Assembly (NCBI RefSeq): GCF_947254915.1
Contig: NZ_CAMYEZ010000031.1
Location: 1-17,212 of the forward strand
DNA length: 17,212 nucleotides
Direction: 5' to 3'
DNA from: an uncultured Porphyromonas sp.
Lineage (GTDB): Bacteria > Bacteroidota > Bacteroidia > Bacteroidales > Porphyromonadaceae
Shown here: positions 6,487 to 13,315 of the stretch, one piece after another
How the letters are laid out: the number at the start of each line of letters is the position of its first letter
How positions within the stretch are numbered: position 1 is the stretch's first letter
Notes under the pieces: model-generated
What the model saw: the letters and a program-made list of their open reading frames with translations, nothing else
Databases searched by the model: none
Told to the model about the DNA's origin: nothing
Translations under genes and position numbers: made by a program

Positions 6487-8166
6487 ATGAAGAAAAACTA
6501 CACTTTACTTCTACTCCTCGCTATGACTCTGCTAGGAGTAGCTACACAGACGAATGCTCAGGCACCGCTCATGGAGCCCAGCATCAATCTCACCTTCATC
6601 ACTGATGACGAAAACGCCTCTCTGGTTATACATGTCCTCGCTCCTACAGACGGTTGCTGGATAGACCTCAATGGTGACGGTCAGTGTCAAGACAACGAGA
6701 AGATCCAAAAGGGAGACGAAAAGAGGGCTATCGACCTTCCAAAGGATCTGACCAAGGCAACTATCTATGGTCCGATTACTTATCTCAATCTCAATAAGAC
6801 AGCCCTCACCTCTATTGATCTCTCCAAGATCAATACACTTGAGGAGCTATGGTGCTACCAGACAGGTATCACGCAGCTTGATGTAACTGGCCAACCTAAT
6901 CTTGAGAAGCTCTTTTGCTACTCAACTGTGATTAAGGAGCTAGACCTCTCAAAGAGTCCTAAGCTCAAAGAGCTTGGTGTGCAGAATTGTATGCTCAAGG
7001 CGATAGATCTCTCTAATCTACCAGAGCTTGAGGTGGTTGTACTCAGCGGTAATAAAATCAGCTCAGTAGATCTAACACACAACCCTAAGCTAAAGGTATT
7101 CCATGGTGAAAAGATGGCGCTTACCTCACTAGACCTCTCTAAGTGTCCTGAGCTTACCCTCATACAGTGCAGTCAGAATTATGATCTCAAGACCGTAGAT
7201 CTCTCTATGCTACCCAATCTAGAGGTATTTAAGGCTGACCTAATAGGTCTGAAGTCAATAGACGTATCTCACAACCCCAAGCTCAAGCAGCTACACCTCG
7301 GAGGTAATAAGCTGACTACACTAGATCTATCAAAGAATCCTCTACTAGAGGAGCTGAATCTCAATAATAACAAGAAGCTCTCCTCGCTTGACTTCCTCTC
7401 TAGTCTTCCCGAGCTAAAGATGCTTACGATCAAGAAAACAAACCTTACCGTCGATCCAGACTTCTCAAAGAACACCAAGCTGGAGTATATCAATATGGCT
7501 AGTTGTGGATTTAAGAAGGTAGATCTCTCGCACAATCCTATGATAAAGAAACTCTACTGCGAGAGGAATGAGCTTACAGAGCTAGACCTGACGAAGACTC
7601 CCCTACTGCGAGACTTTATCGCCTTTGAAAACAAACTTACCAAGCTAGACTTCTCAGCTTGTAAGGAGCTTCAGTATACTGACATATCCGTCAATGAAAT
7701 CGCTGAGCCAGCTATGCAGGTGATTGTAGAGTCTATCCCTAAGTTTGAGCTACTAGATGCGAGCTTCCTTGCAGCTGGTCGATTCATCGCCATTGACATA
7801 GCAGAGGGCGAAGAGAAAAACGGTATCACCGATAGACAGGTAAAGGTTGCTACCGACAAGGGCTGGGTGCTCATGAATGGTAATGCTGGTGATCCACAGC
7901 CATACCCTGGTAGAAGTACCGTCTCCGTGACACAACTCTCTACGGCTGAGACAGCTATCTACTACAATGCAGCAGATCAGCGTCTCTACGCACGTCTTGC
8001 TGAGGATACTCCCGCTACCCTACTCAGAGTCTATGCAGCCTCTGGAGAGGAGCTCCTGAGTGAAGTGTACGACCAGGAGGAAGGCTCTATCTACGTAGGC
8101 TACCTACCACAGGGTGTCTACATCGTACAGCTAGGAGACACCACCTACAAGTTTGTCAAGAGGTAA
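6487..8166 (+). CDS. Secreted leucine-rich-repeat protein with probable T9SS sorting domain
   Basis: The 559-residue product starts MKKNYTLLLLLAMTLLGVAT with signal cleavage near TNAQ (about 25). A short domain follows with GCWIDLNGDGQCQDNEKI (57-73), an Asp-rich, calcium-loop-like motif common ahead of LRRs in such proteins. Residues about 98-405 hold roughly a dozen leucine-rich repeats of 20-23 residues, for example LTTLDLSKNPLLEELNLNNN. The last 80 residues look like a T9SS type A sorting domain: TLLRVYAASGEELLSEV, then LPQGVYIVQLGDTTYKFVKR at the very end. It is probably exported by the Sec and type IX systems and surface-anchored or released. The layout resembles P. gingivalis InlJ, an internalin-like LRR protein. 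Partner unknown; adhesion is inference. Confidence 0.88.
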   Translation: MKKNYTLLLLLAMTLLGVATQTNAQAPLMEPSINLTFITDDENASLVIHVLAPTDGCWIDLNGDGQCQDNEKIQKGDEKRAIDLPKDLTKATIYGPITYLNLNKTALTSIDLSKINTLEELWCYQTGITQLDVTGQPNLEKLFCYSTVIKELDLSKSPKLKELGVQNCMLKAIDLSNLPELEVVVLSGNKISSVDLTHNPKLKVFHGEKMALTSLDLSKCPELTLIQCSQNYDLKTVDLSMLPNLEVFKADLIGLKSIDVSHNPKLKQLHLGGNKLTTLDLSKNPLLEELNLNNNKKLSSLDFLSSLPELKMLTIKKTNLTVDPDFSKNTKLEYINMASCGFKKVDLSHNPMIKKLYCERNELTELDLTKTPLLRDFIAFENKLTKLDFSACKELQYTDISVNEIAEPAMQVIVESIPKFELLDASFLAAGRFIAIDIAEGEEKNGITDRQVKVATDKGWVLMNGNAGDPQPYPGRSTVSVTQLSTAETAIYYNAADQRLYARLAEDTPATLLRVYAASGEELLSEVYDQEEGSIYVGYLPQGVYIVQLGDTTYKFVKR

Positions 8167-8216
8167 TATATCTCACCGCCTATGGTGCTAGTCGCACTAA
8201 TAGGCATTAGCTCTCT

Positions 8217-8262
8217 AAAGGGCACCATTGAGGCAATCGAAGGATTCCTCGGTGGTGCCTTT
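8217..8262 (+). terminator. Hairpin terminator after the LRR gene
   Basis: AAAGGGCACCA (8217-8227) pairs with TGGTGCCTTT (8253-8262), with one bulged G, around a 25-base loop that itself can pair (GAGG with CCTC). The 3' arm ends in a run of T and is followed by CGTTTT. It lies 50 bases after the stop at 8166. Its 3' arm is part of repeat copy B. Confidence 0.55.
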
Positions 8263-8364
8263 TCGTTTTCTACGGAGGAACGAACAAATTCTTCCGAACT
8301 TTTATTTCTCGGTTCCATGGAGAATTTTTATTCGCATTGTGGAGCTTGCCGATTCTTCGGTAGA
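8228..8364 (+). repeat. Dispersed MITE-like repeat, copy B (shortened)
   Basis: It aligns with copies A and C at both ends: GATTCCTCGGTGG and TACGGAGGAACG on the left, ATGGAGAATTTTTATT and GATTCTTCGGTAGAAGTC on the right. The middle keeps only one 21-bp unit (TTCTTCCGAACTTTTATTTC), so it is about 42 bp shorter than A and C. Similarity with C continues about 20 bases past the right end (AATTAG followed by a GAG/GGG stretch). Same orientation as A and C. Confidence 0.8.
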
Positions 8365-8377
8365 AGTCAGAATTAGC

Positions 8378-8509
8378 CGAGTAACCCTGTATAGGGATGC
8401 ACAATCGGTGCGTCCGTCGTGTCAGAGGAATATTGTATTAAGTTGTATTCGTCTTGTCTGATTTTGGGGACGGACGCACCGATTGCGAGGTTCTACACGG
8501 GATTACTCG
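8378..8509. repeat. Long inverted repeat with a perfect 17-bp core
   Basis: CAATCGGTGCGTCCGTC at 8402-8418 is the exact reverse complement of 8469-8485, with a 50-base loop between. The outer arms also pair: CGAGTAA (8378-8384) with TTACTCG (8503-8509), with an imperfect stretch between outer and core stems. No coding frame of merit lies in it. A related motif, ACGGGACTACTCGT, occurs at 8745-8758 just after repeat copy C, 13 of 14 bases identical to 8497-8510. It could be a structured RNA, a small insertion remnant or a protein-binding palindrome. Confidence 0.8.
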
Positions 8510-8553
8510 TCCGAGGCACTCCGACGCTCTTCGAGGACCCTGACACCACACCT

Positions 8554-8732
8554 CCGAGGAAATCGAAATTGCCTCGGTAGAAAACGAAAATCCTCCACGG
8601 AGGAACGGAAAAATTCTTCCGAAGTTTGATTTCTTTCTTCGGAAGTTTCATTTCATTCTTCCGAACTTTTATTTCCCAGCTCCGTGGAGAATTTTCGTTT
8701 CCTCGCTGGAGATTTTAGATTTCCTCGGTAGA
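8554..8732 (+). repeat. Dispersed MITE-like repeat, copy C (best preserved)
   Basis: The copy is bounded by a perfect 11-bp inverted repeat: CCGAGGAAATC at 8554-8564 and GATTTCCTCGG at 8718-8728. Inside, CTCCACGGAG (8593-8602) on the left mirrors CTCCGTGGAG on the right (8680-8689), and the two outer 70-base halves are imperfect reverse complements. The centre holds three 21-bp units at 8613-8633, 8634-8654 and 8655-8675, each around CTTCCGAA or its complement. The remaining bases between 8733 and the promoter at 8789 hold only the ACGGGACTACTCGT motif. Confidence 0.85.
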
Positions 8733-8788
8733 AGTCGGAATTAGACGGGACTACTCGTGGGCTTTTGCAGGCGGTCGGTAAAGGGTCA

Positions 8789-8820
8789 TTTGTTTTTGCT
8801 GAGAGAAATTAGTACCTTTG
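8789..8820 (+). promoter_or_regulatory. Promoter for the NlpC/P60-pth-hslR operon
   Basis: TTTG at 8789-8792 (-33) and TACCTTTG at 8813-8820 (-7) are separated by 20 bases, a good fit to the Bacteroidetes TTTG/TAnnTTTG promoter. It is 41 bases before the ATG at 8862. An ATG at 8827 is out of frame with the gene. Confidence 0.7.
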
Positions 8821-8861
8821 TCCCGAATGTACAGCTATCCGTAGCTACAACGACATACTGG

Positions 8862-9575
8862 ATGAGTTATAAACCTAGATCTATCAGACTGCTCCTAAGC
8901 ACCTTCCTGCTCGCATTGCTCTTGAGTCAATGTGCAGCCAAGAGCCCCAGCGGTATGACCTCTAAGCGCCCTATACTGAAGCGTCCTCCCATACAGCGTG
9001 TGGTGGGGAGCAAGGCTCAGACGGCTCACGAAGAATTGGTCGCTGATATGATCAACACAGGCAAGGAGCTACTAGGTAAGCCGTACGGTTATAGAGGTAA
9101 TCTGCCCTGGAGAATGGACTGCTCGGGCTTTGTATCGTACGTATACTCACAGTATGGTATCACGGTGCCACGTGGCTCTGCTACGCAGGCTGGGTATGTC
9201 AAGAGGATCAAGAGAGAAGAGGTACTACCAGGGGATTTGCTCTTCTTCAAGGGTCGCAATCGTGGTAGCAGTCGTGTAGGACATGTGGCTATGGTCATTG
9301 ATATCGTTGATGGTGATTTGGTTATGATGCATAGTACCAATAGCCGTGGCATCGTCATAGAGCGTCTGAGCCGTAGTGCATACTTCTCTAGTCGCTATCT
9401 GAGCGCTGGTCGTGTGCCTGAGATAAATGATCTGATTGAGGAGGGCACTCTGATGGTACCCGAGCCGAAGCTCTCTCCTATTGCGCCTAACAATAAGCTC
9501 AATCCCGTAGATATAGACCGCGAGAACCTCCTGCCAGAGATACCTATAGGTGGTCCTATACAGTGGCGCAGATAG
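8862..9575 (+). CDS. NlpC/P60 family cell-wall peptidase lipoprotein
   Basis: The 237-residue product is a probable lipoprotein: basic start, leucine-rich core and LLLSQC with Cys24 (Gln at -1 is unusual but tolerated in this phylum). The NlpC/P60 domain covers about 56-185, with the catalytic triad Cys87 (RMDCSGFVSYVYSQYG), His141 (RVGHVAMVID) and His157 (MMHSTNSRG). LPGDLLFFKG lies between Cys and the first His, as in the family. These enzymes cut peptidoglycan stem peptides, usually D-Glu to mDAP, in the periplasm. The tail of about 50 residues is proline-rich and not recognised. The start at 8862 is preferred because upstream in-frame codons lie in or ahead of the promoter. It leads the operon with pth, which starts 56 bases on. 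Confidence 0.92.
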   Translation: MSYKPRSIRLLLSTFLLALLLSQCAAKSPSGMTSKRPILKRPPIQRVVGSKAQTAHEELVADMINTGKELLGKPYGYRGNLPWRMDCSGFVSYVYSQYGITVPRGSATQAGYVKRIKREEVLPGDLLFFKGRNRGSSRVGHVAMVIDIVDGDLVMMHSTNSRGIVIERLSRSAYFSSRYLSAGRVPEINDLIEEGTLMVPEPKLSPIAPNNKLNPVDIDRENLLPEIPIGGPIQWRR

Positions 9576-9631
9576 GTTCCCTGTGAGAGACTGAGCGATG
9601 CGGTTTTGCGCTCATTGATATCTATCGCTAT

Positions 9632-10192
9632 ATGAATCAATATCTAATCGTCGGGCTCGGTAATCCTACGGAGGAGTATCGTGGCACGAGACACAACATA
9701 GGCTTCCGTATGGTGAGTCACCTTGCTGACCAGCAGGGATGGACCTGGTCTACAGCTCGCCATGGGGAGATAGCCTCGGGACGCATTAAGAATGTCCAGC
9801 TGACGCTCCTCAAGCCATCTACCTATATGAACCTTAGTGGCACGGCTGTGCGCTACTGGATGCGGGAATTGAAGGTGCCGATAGAAAACATACTTATCTG
9901 TCTCGATGACTTGGCTCTCCCCTTCGGCACGCTTCGTATGAAGCCAGGCGGTAGTGCAGGCGGACACAATGGTCTGAAGCATATCACCGAGCTACTCGGC
10001 ACGGATCGCTACCCACGACTACGCTTTGGCATAGGACATGACTACCCGAGGGGTAAGCAGATAGAGTATGTCTTGGCGCAGTTTCCCGAGGGGGAGCTGG
10101 CGGACATGCCTCGCCTCCTAGAGCGTACCGATGAGATGATTCAGAGCTTTTGCCTAGTAGGTGTGGAGCGGACGATGAATAGCTTTAACTAG
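9632..10192 (+). CDS. pth: Peptidyl-tRNA hydrolase
   Basis: Pth frees tRNA from peptidyl-tRNA that drops off stalled ribosomes, in the cytoplasm. The 186-residue length is normal. Active-site residues are all present: Asn11 in LIVGLGNPTEEY, His21 in GTRHNIGF, Asp92 in CLDDLALPFG and Asn113 in SAGGHNGLKHI (E. coli Asn10, His20, Asp93, Asn114). The KPSTYMNLSG block (61-70) is also typical. Start ATG at 9632. The hslR gene begins 7 bases after the stop, so the two are almost certainly cotranscribed. Confidence 0.97.
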   Translation: MNQYLIVGLGNPTEEYRGTRHNIGFRMVSHLADQQGWTWSTARHGEIASGRIKNVQLTLLKPSTYMNLSGTAVRYWMRELKVPIENILICLDDLALPFGTLRMKPGGSAGGHNGLKHITELLGTDRYPRLRFGIGHDYPRGKQIEYVLAQFPEGELADMPRLLERTDEMIQSFCLVGVERTMNSFN

Positions 10193-10199
10193 TCAAGCC

Positions 10200-10682
10200 A
10201 TGAGCAGACCTGTACGGATCGACAGCTTCCTCTGGGCAGTGCGTCTCTTCAAGACGCGCTCCATAGCGCAGGATGCCTGTCGGAAGGGTAGGGTGGCAAT
10301 CAATGATGTGACCGCCAAGCCCGCTAAGATGGTCATGATGGGCGACATCATATCTGTGCGCAAGCCTCCAGTGACGCTATCCTTTAAGGTACTACAGACC
10401 ACAGCCAACCGTATGGGTGCCAAACTCGTCCCCGAGTATATCCTTAATGTGACACCACCTGAGCAATATGAGCTACTGGAGCTCAAGCGCATGTCGGGTT
10501 ATGTGGATCGTGCCCAAGGGCTTGGCAGACCAACGAAGCGTGAGCGACGTGATCTAGAGCAATTTCTTCAGGCGCCTGTCGTCGAGACAGCGCCCCTAGA
10601 GGATTGGAGCGAGGAACCTCTCGACTATGATGAGGAGCAAGACAATCCCTCGTCAGATCTCCTCGACTGGGACAACTGGTAA
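10200..10682 (+). CDS. hslR: Hsp15-like S4-domain RNA-binding protein
   Basis: The 160-residue product begins with an S4 RNA-binding domain (about 5-55): RIDSFLWAVRLFKTRSIAQD and GRVAINDVTAKPAKMV, close to E. coli Hsp15 (RLDKWLWAARFYKTR). The basic block GRPTKRERRDLEQF (109-122) matches RRPDKKERRDLLRF of Hsp15. Residues about 130-160 form an acidic tail ending DWDNW, an extension beyond the usual 130 or so residues. Hsp15 binds free 50S subunits that still carry a peptidyl-tRNA and helps recycle them. Its position 7 bases after pth fits a shared task in rescuing blocked ribosomes. RqcP-type S4 proteins are an alternative but lack the C-terminal basic block. Confidence 0.9.
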   Translation: MSRPVRIDSFLWAVRLFKTRSIAQDACRKGRVAINDVTAKPAKMVMMGDIISVRKPPVTLSFKVLQTTANRMGAKLVPEYILNVTPPEQYELLELKRMSGYVDRAQGLGRPTKRERRDLEQFLQAPVVETAPLEDWSEEPLDYDEEQDNPSSDLLDWDNW

Positions 10683-10694
10683 GCACTTTAGGAC

Positions 10695-11846
10695 ATGCAG
10701 CACACGCCTCGCATACTGATCATCCACAGAGCGCTGGCTCCCTATCGGATAGACCTCTTCTCTCACCTGACGAAGCGGTACGACACCGAGCTATACTTGG
10801 AGTATGGTCAGCCGTTGGAGCAAGACTTCAACCTCTCACTGCAAGGCGGGCGCATACAGTTTGACTATAAGCTATTGGCCCCTGGGAGTCATCTCCTACC
10901 CAATCTGCGACCCGAGCTACTACGCATCTTGCGCAAGCCGTATGATCTTATCCTCTGTAGCGAGTTCAATCTCCTGACAGGGATGCTCTACCTACTGCGT
11001 GGACGCTCCGCACGTCCCCTACCACGGCTGGTCTCTATGTGCGATGACAACTTGGTTATGGCTGAGGAGACGTTGCGGGGTTCATCTTTCTCGCCAAAGC
11101 GATGGATGCTAGATCGCATTGATGGGGTGATACTCTGCAACGAGCAGGCGAAAGATCTGTACCGAGATAGGTGCCGTGGGGAGTTATCGAAGTGGCACTA
11201 CCTACCGATCGTCCAAGATGAGCAATACTTGCAGCGACAGGTGGCTCTAGCGCAGGCAGAGACCGCAGCACTGCGCTCTCGCTACGCTATTCCTGACGGG
11301 CGGGCGATAATCCTCTACGTGGGGCGACTTGACAAGGTGAAGAACTTGCCACGTCTCCTAGAGGCTTTTAGATTAGTTATTGACGAAGGTCTAGACCTTC
11401 AACTCCTGATGGTGGGCGATGGACCGCTGGATGCGGAGCTACGCCAACAAGCTACGACGCTATCGCTAGAGGAGCGGGTTACCTTCGCAGGAAAGCAGCA
11501 GGGGAGTGACCTCTATGCGCACTACGGTCTCGGGGATGCCCTGATACTCCCTAGTACGTACGAACCTTTTGGTGCGACGGTCGTTGAGGCACTCGCTCTT
11601 GGCATGCCCGTAGCGGTGAGCGAGGTGGCGGGCTCCTGCACACTCATTCGTTCTGAAGAGGAGGGTTATCGACTGAACCCGCTAGATAAGGAGGATATAG
11701 CACGAGCTTTGCTACATCTCTATAGATTGATAGGGGAGCGCCAAGATGGGGTCACGAGGCATTCGCTACTGCCCTACACTTTCGACCAATACATGTCGCA
11801 GCTAGATGGCTATCTAGACAGTTTGATCGCTGAGCGCTATAAGTAA
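10695..11846 (+). CDS. GT4-family glycosyltransferase
   Basis: The 383-residue product has the two-domain GT-B layout. The N-terminal half opens RILIIHRALAPYRIDLFSHL. The C-terminal half has YVGRLDKVKNLPRLLEAF (208-225), LLMVGDGPLDAEL (237-249), VTFAGKQQG and the EX7E motif EPFGATVVEAL (Glu290 and Glu298), with GMPVAVSEVAG after it. These bind the nucleotide-sugar donor in retaining GT4 enzymes. No signal peptide or membrane helix, so it acts at the cytoplasmic face. Acceptor and sugar are not determinable; surface polysaccharide or LPS assembly is the usual role. It starts 12 bases after hslR and is followed 4 bases later by a membrane protein, implying one transcript. Confidence 0.9.
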   Translation: MQHTPRILIIHRALAPYRIDLFSHLTKRYDTELYLEYGQPLEQDFNLSLQGGRIQFDYKLLAPGSHLLPNLRPELLRILRKPYDLILCSEFNLLTGMLYLLRGRSARPLPRLVSMCDDNLVMAEETLRGSSFSPKRWMLDRIDGVILCNEQAKDLYRDRCRGELSKWHYLPIVQDEQYLQRQVALAQAETAALRSRYAIPDGRAIILYVGRLDKVKNLPRLLEAFRLVIDEGLDLQLLMVGDGPLDAELRQQATTLSLEERVTFAGKQQGSDLYAHYGLGDALILPSTYEPFGATVVEALALGMPVAVSEVAGSCTLIRSEEEGYRLNPLDKEDIARALLHLYRLIGERQDGVTRHSLLPYTFDQYMSQLDGYLDSLIAERYK

Positions 11847-11850
11847 GTAG

Positions 11851-12807
11851 ATGATACAACGCTATAGAAGTTCGCTCCCCGCACCGCTGGCACTCCTTAC
11901 GATGGTAGTCGTCTGGTTGCTCTGCGCCGTCATACAGTGGTACTTGCTCGCTCCAGAGCTTGATAGTACAGCACTGCTCGTGGGCTTTGTCTCTCACTCC
12001 CTGGCGCTCGTAGCTACGCTCGGGCTGTCAGACCGCATAGCCATACAGCTTCTCCTCATCACGCCCCGTCAGCGAGCGCTCTTACTGCTCCTGCAGACGA
12101 TGCTCTTGGTGCCGCTCACCGCATTCTTTACGCTCAGCTGGTCCGTCTGGGCGCTCCCCGCACTGCTCATATCGCTCTACCTGCAGATGCTCTGCTACAG
12201 TCGTCCTGACCGGCTTCAGACGCTCACCCTCGCAGGACTCATGATGGGCATAGCCGTACTGCTCTATCCTCCATTACTTCTGATCGTACCGCTGAGCTTG
12301 TCGCTCCTCGCCTTGATGAAGGTGCGTCGCTTGCGCGCCTACCTCGCCTATCTCTGTGGCTTCATAGCGATCCTTTGGCTCGTACTGCCTACGCTCTATC
12401 TCTGGCAAGGTGCTACGCCACTGCTAAACCTCTACGCACAGCTACAGATCGGCGTAGATACGCTTCTAAGCCCCGCTACGCCCTTTGAGTGGATAGGGTG
12501 GGGCATCATAGCCCTGCTGCTTATTATAGCGCGTATCGGGCTGGAAAGCATTCGTGGAGGCAGTCACGTCGTCACCTGGTACCGACAAAGAGCGCTACTT
12601 CTGATGACGACTCTCGTCCTCCTGCTGGCACTGGTACAGACAGAGACGATGCGCTCCACGCTTCTCCTAGCCGTGCCGCTGGTCATCATACCGATCACTC
12701 CCTGGGCGGGTCAACTCTCTCGCTATGCGTGGCGCTACCTGCTCCCGCTCCTCGTCCTCATCGTCACGACGTTGCAGCTCCTCCTCGCCGGTCTCGTCGT
12801 CCTCTAG
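11851..12807 (+). CDS. Polytopic membrane protein of unknown function
   Basis: The 318-residue product is very rich in Leu, with about eight to ten predicted membrane helices covering most of its length; loops are short and basic on the inside (for example PRQRALL and MKVRRLRAY). It begins MIQRYRSSLPAPLALLTMVV. I do not recognise a definite family; the size and layout recall uncharacterised Bacteroidetes membrane proteins such as DUF6427. The 4-base gap after the glycosyltransferase suggests translational coupling and perhaps a joint envelope role, which is inference. It ends just before a strong terminator. Confidence 0.8.
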   Translation: MIQRYRSSLPAPLALLTMVVVWLLCAVIQWYLLAPELDSTALLVGFVSHSLALVATLGLSDRIAIQLLLITPRQRALLLLLQTMLLVPLTAFFTLSWSVWALPALLISLYLQMLCYSRPDRLQTLTLAGLMMGIAVLLYPPLLLIVPLSLSLLALMKVRRLRAYLAYLCGFIAILWLVLPTLYLWQGATPLLNLYAQLQIGVDTLLSPATPFEWIGWGIIALLLIIARIGLESIRGGSHVVTWYRQRALLLMTTLVLLLALVQTETMRSTLLLAVPLVIIPITPWAGQLSRYAWRYLLPLLVLIVTTLQLLLAGLVVL

Positions 12808-12827
12808 GATAATAAGCGCATACAAAA

Positions 12828-12856
12828 GGAGGCTATCAACTAATGTGACAGCCTCC
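12828..12856. terminator. Bidirectional intrinsic terminator between convergent operons
   Basis: GGAGGCTATCA (12828-12838) pairs with TGACAGCCTCC (12846-12856) apart from one A-C mismatch, with a 7-base loop. On the plus strand it is followed by TCTCGTTCTTGTT. On the minus strand the stem is followed by TTTTGT. It sits 20 bases after the plus-strand gene and 47 bases after the minus-strand operon, serving both. Confidence 0.8.
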
Positions 12857-12903
12857 TCTCGTTCTTGTTGTCTAACTTCTATCTAACCGTCAAAGCGTTG
12901 CGC

Positions 12904-13308
12904 TCATTGAGCCTTGCTCGTGCGTAGCTCTTTCCAAAGATCTATGACGAGTAGGGCAGCGACGATGCAGACGAATGGTAGTATGGCTGCCTGTGCCCAC
13001 GTGAAGTGGGGTAGGAGGTCTGTGCAGAGGTGACAGATATTGAGCAGTAGGGTGAGACAAGCGAGTACGAAACTGACGATAGTGCTCCAGCGTCGCTTGC
13101 CGTAGCAGCTACAGAGCAGACCAACGAGTGGTACTAGGTAGAGCATCCACCCCGTAAAGGCGGTCATGGCAGGGAGCATTTCTGAGGTCATCTCCTCCGT
13201 TGCTATGCTGAGACCAGCAAAGAGTGGCATCAGCTCACAGAGCGTGTGGAAGATGTATCCCATCGGGATGAAAGCCCATAGGAGGGCGGTACGAGTTTGT
13301 CTATTCAT
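12904..13308 (-). CDS. Small four-helix membrane protein, last gene of the uptake operon
   Basis: The 134-residue product has four likely membrane helices (about 8-35, 48-68, 76-97, 106-125). It is rich in His and Cys within or next to helices: His21 and Cys24 (YIFHTLCELMP), Cys66 and Cys68 (LLCSCYG), Cys92, His93 and Cys95 (NICHLCTD), His101. The start ATG at 13308 lies 7 bases after the stop of the upstream lipoprotein gene, so it is part of the receptor operon. I do not recognise a named family. Given the neighbours, an inner-membrane role in metal, haem or siderophore handling is a reasonable guess, not shown by sequence. Confidence 0.75.
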   Translation of the reverse strand: MNRQTRTALLWAFIPMGYIFHTLCELMPLFAGLSIATEEMTSEMLPAMTAFTGWMLYLVPLVGLLCSCYGKRRWSTIVSFVLACLTLLLNICHLCTDLLPHFTWAQAAILPFVCIVAALLVIDLWKELRTSKAQ

Positions 13309-13315
13309 AGTTTGT

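Noticed and set aside
6436..6487. TTG start extending the LRR protein by 17 residues
   Set aside because: It lies inside the TATCTTTG promoter box and would bury the signal peptide behind non-signal residues.
8182..8461. Two overlapping plus-strand frames of 64 and 77 residues after the LRR gene
   Set aside because: They cover repeat copy B and part of the inverted repeat, with no recognisable domain or promoter.
8402..8485. Intrinsic terminator for the LRR gene
   Set aside because: The loop of 50 bases is too long and there is no T run after the 3' arm; the hairpin at 8217-8262 fits better.
8554..8732. CRISPR array, because of regularly spaced 21-bp repeats
   Set aside because: Units are directly abutting with no spacers, and no cas genes are near.
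12489..12812. A 107-residue plus-strand frame inside the polytopic membrane protein gene
   Set aside because: Basic, His/Arg/Ser-rich shadow of the membrane-helix-coding frame; no independent signal.
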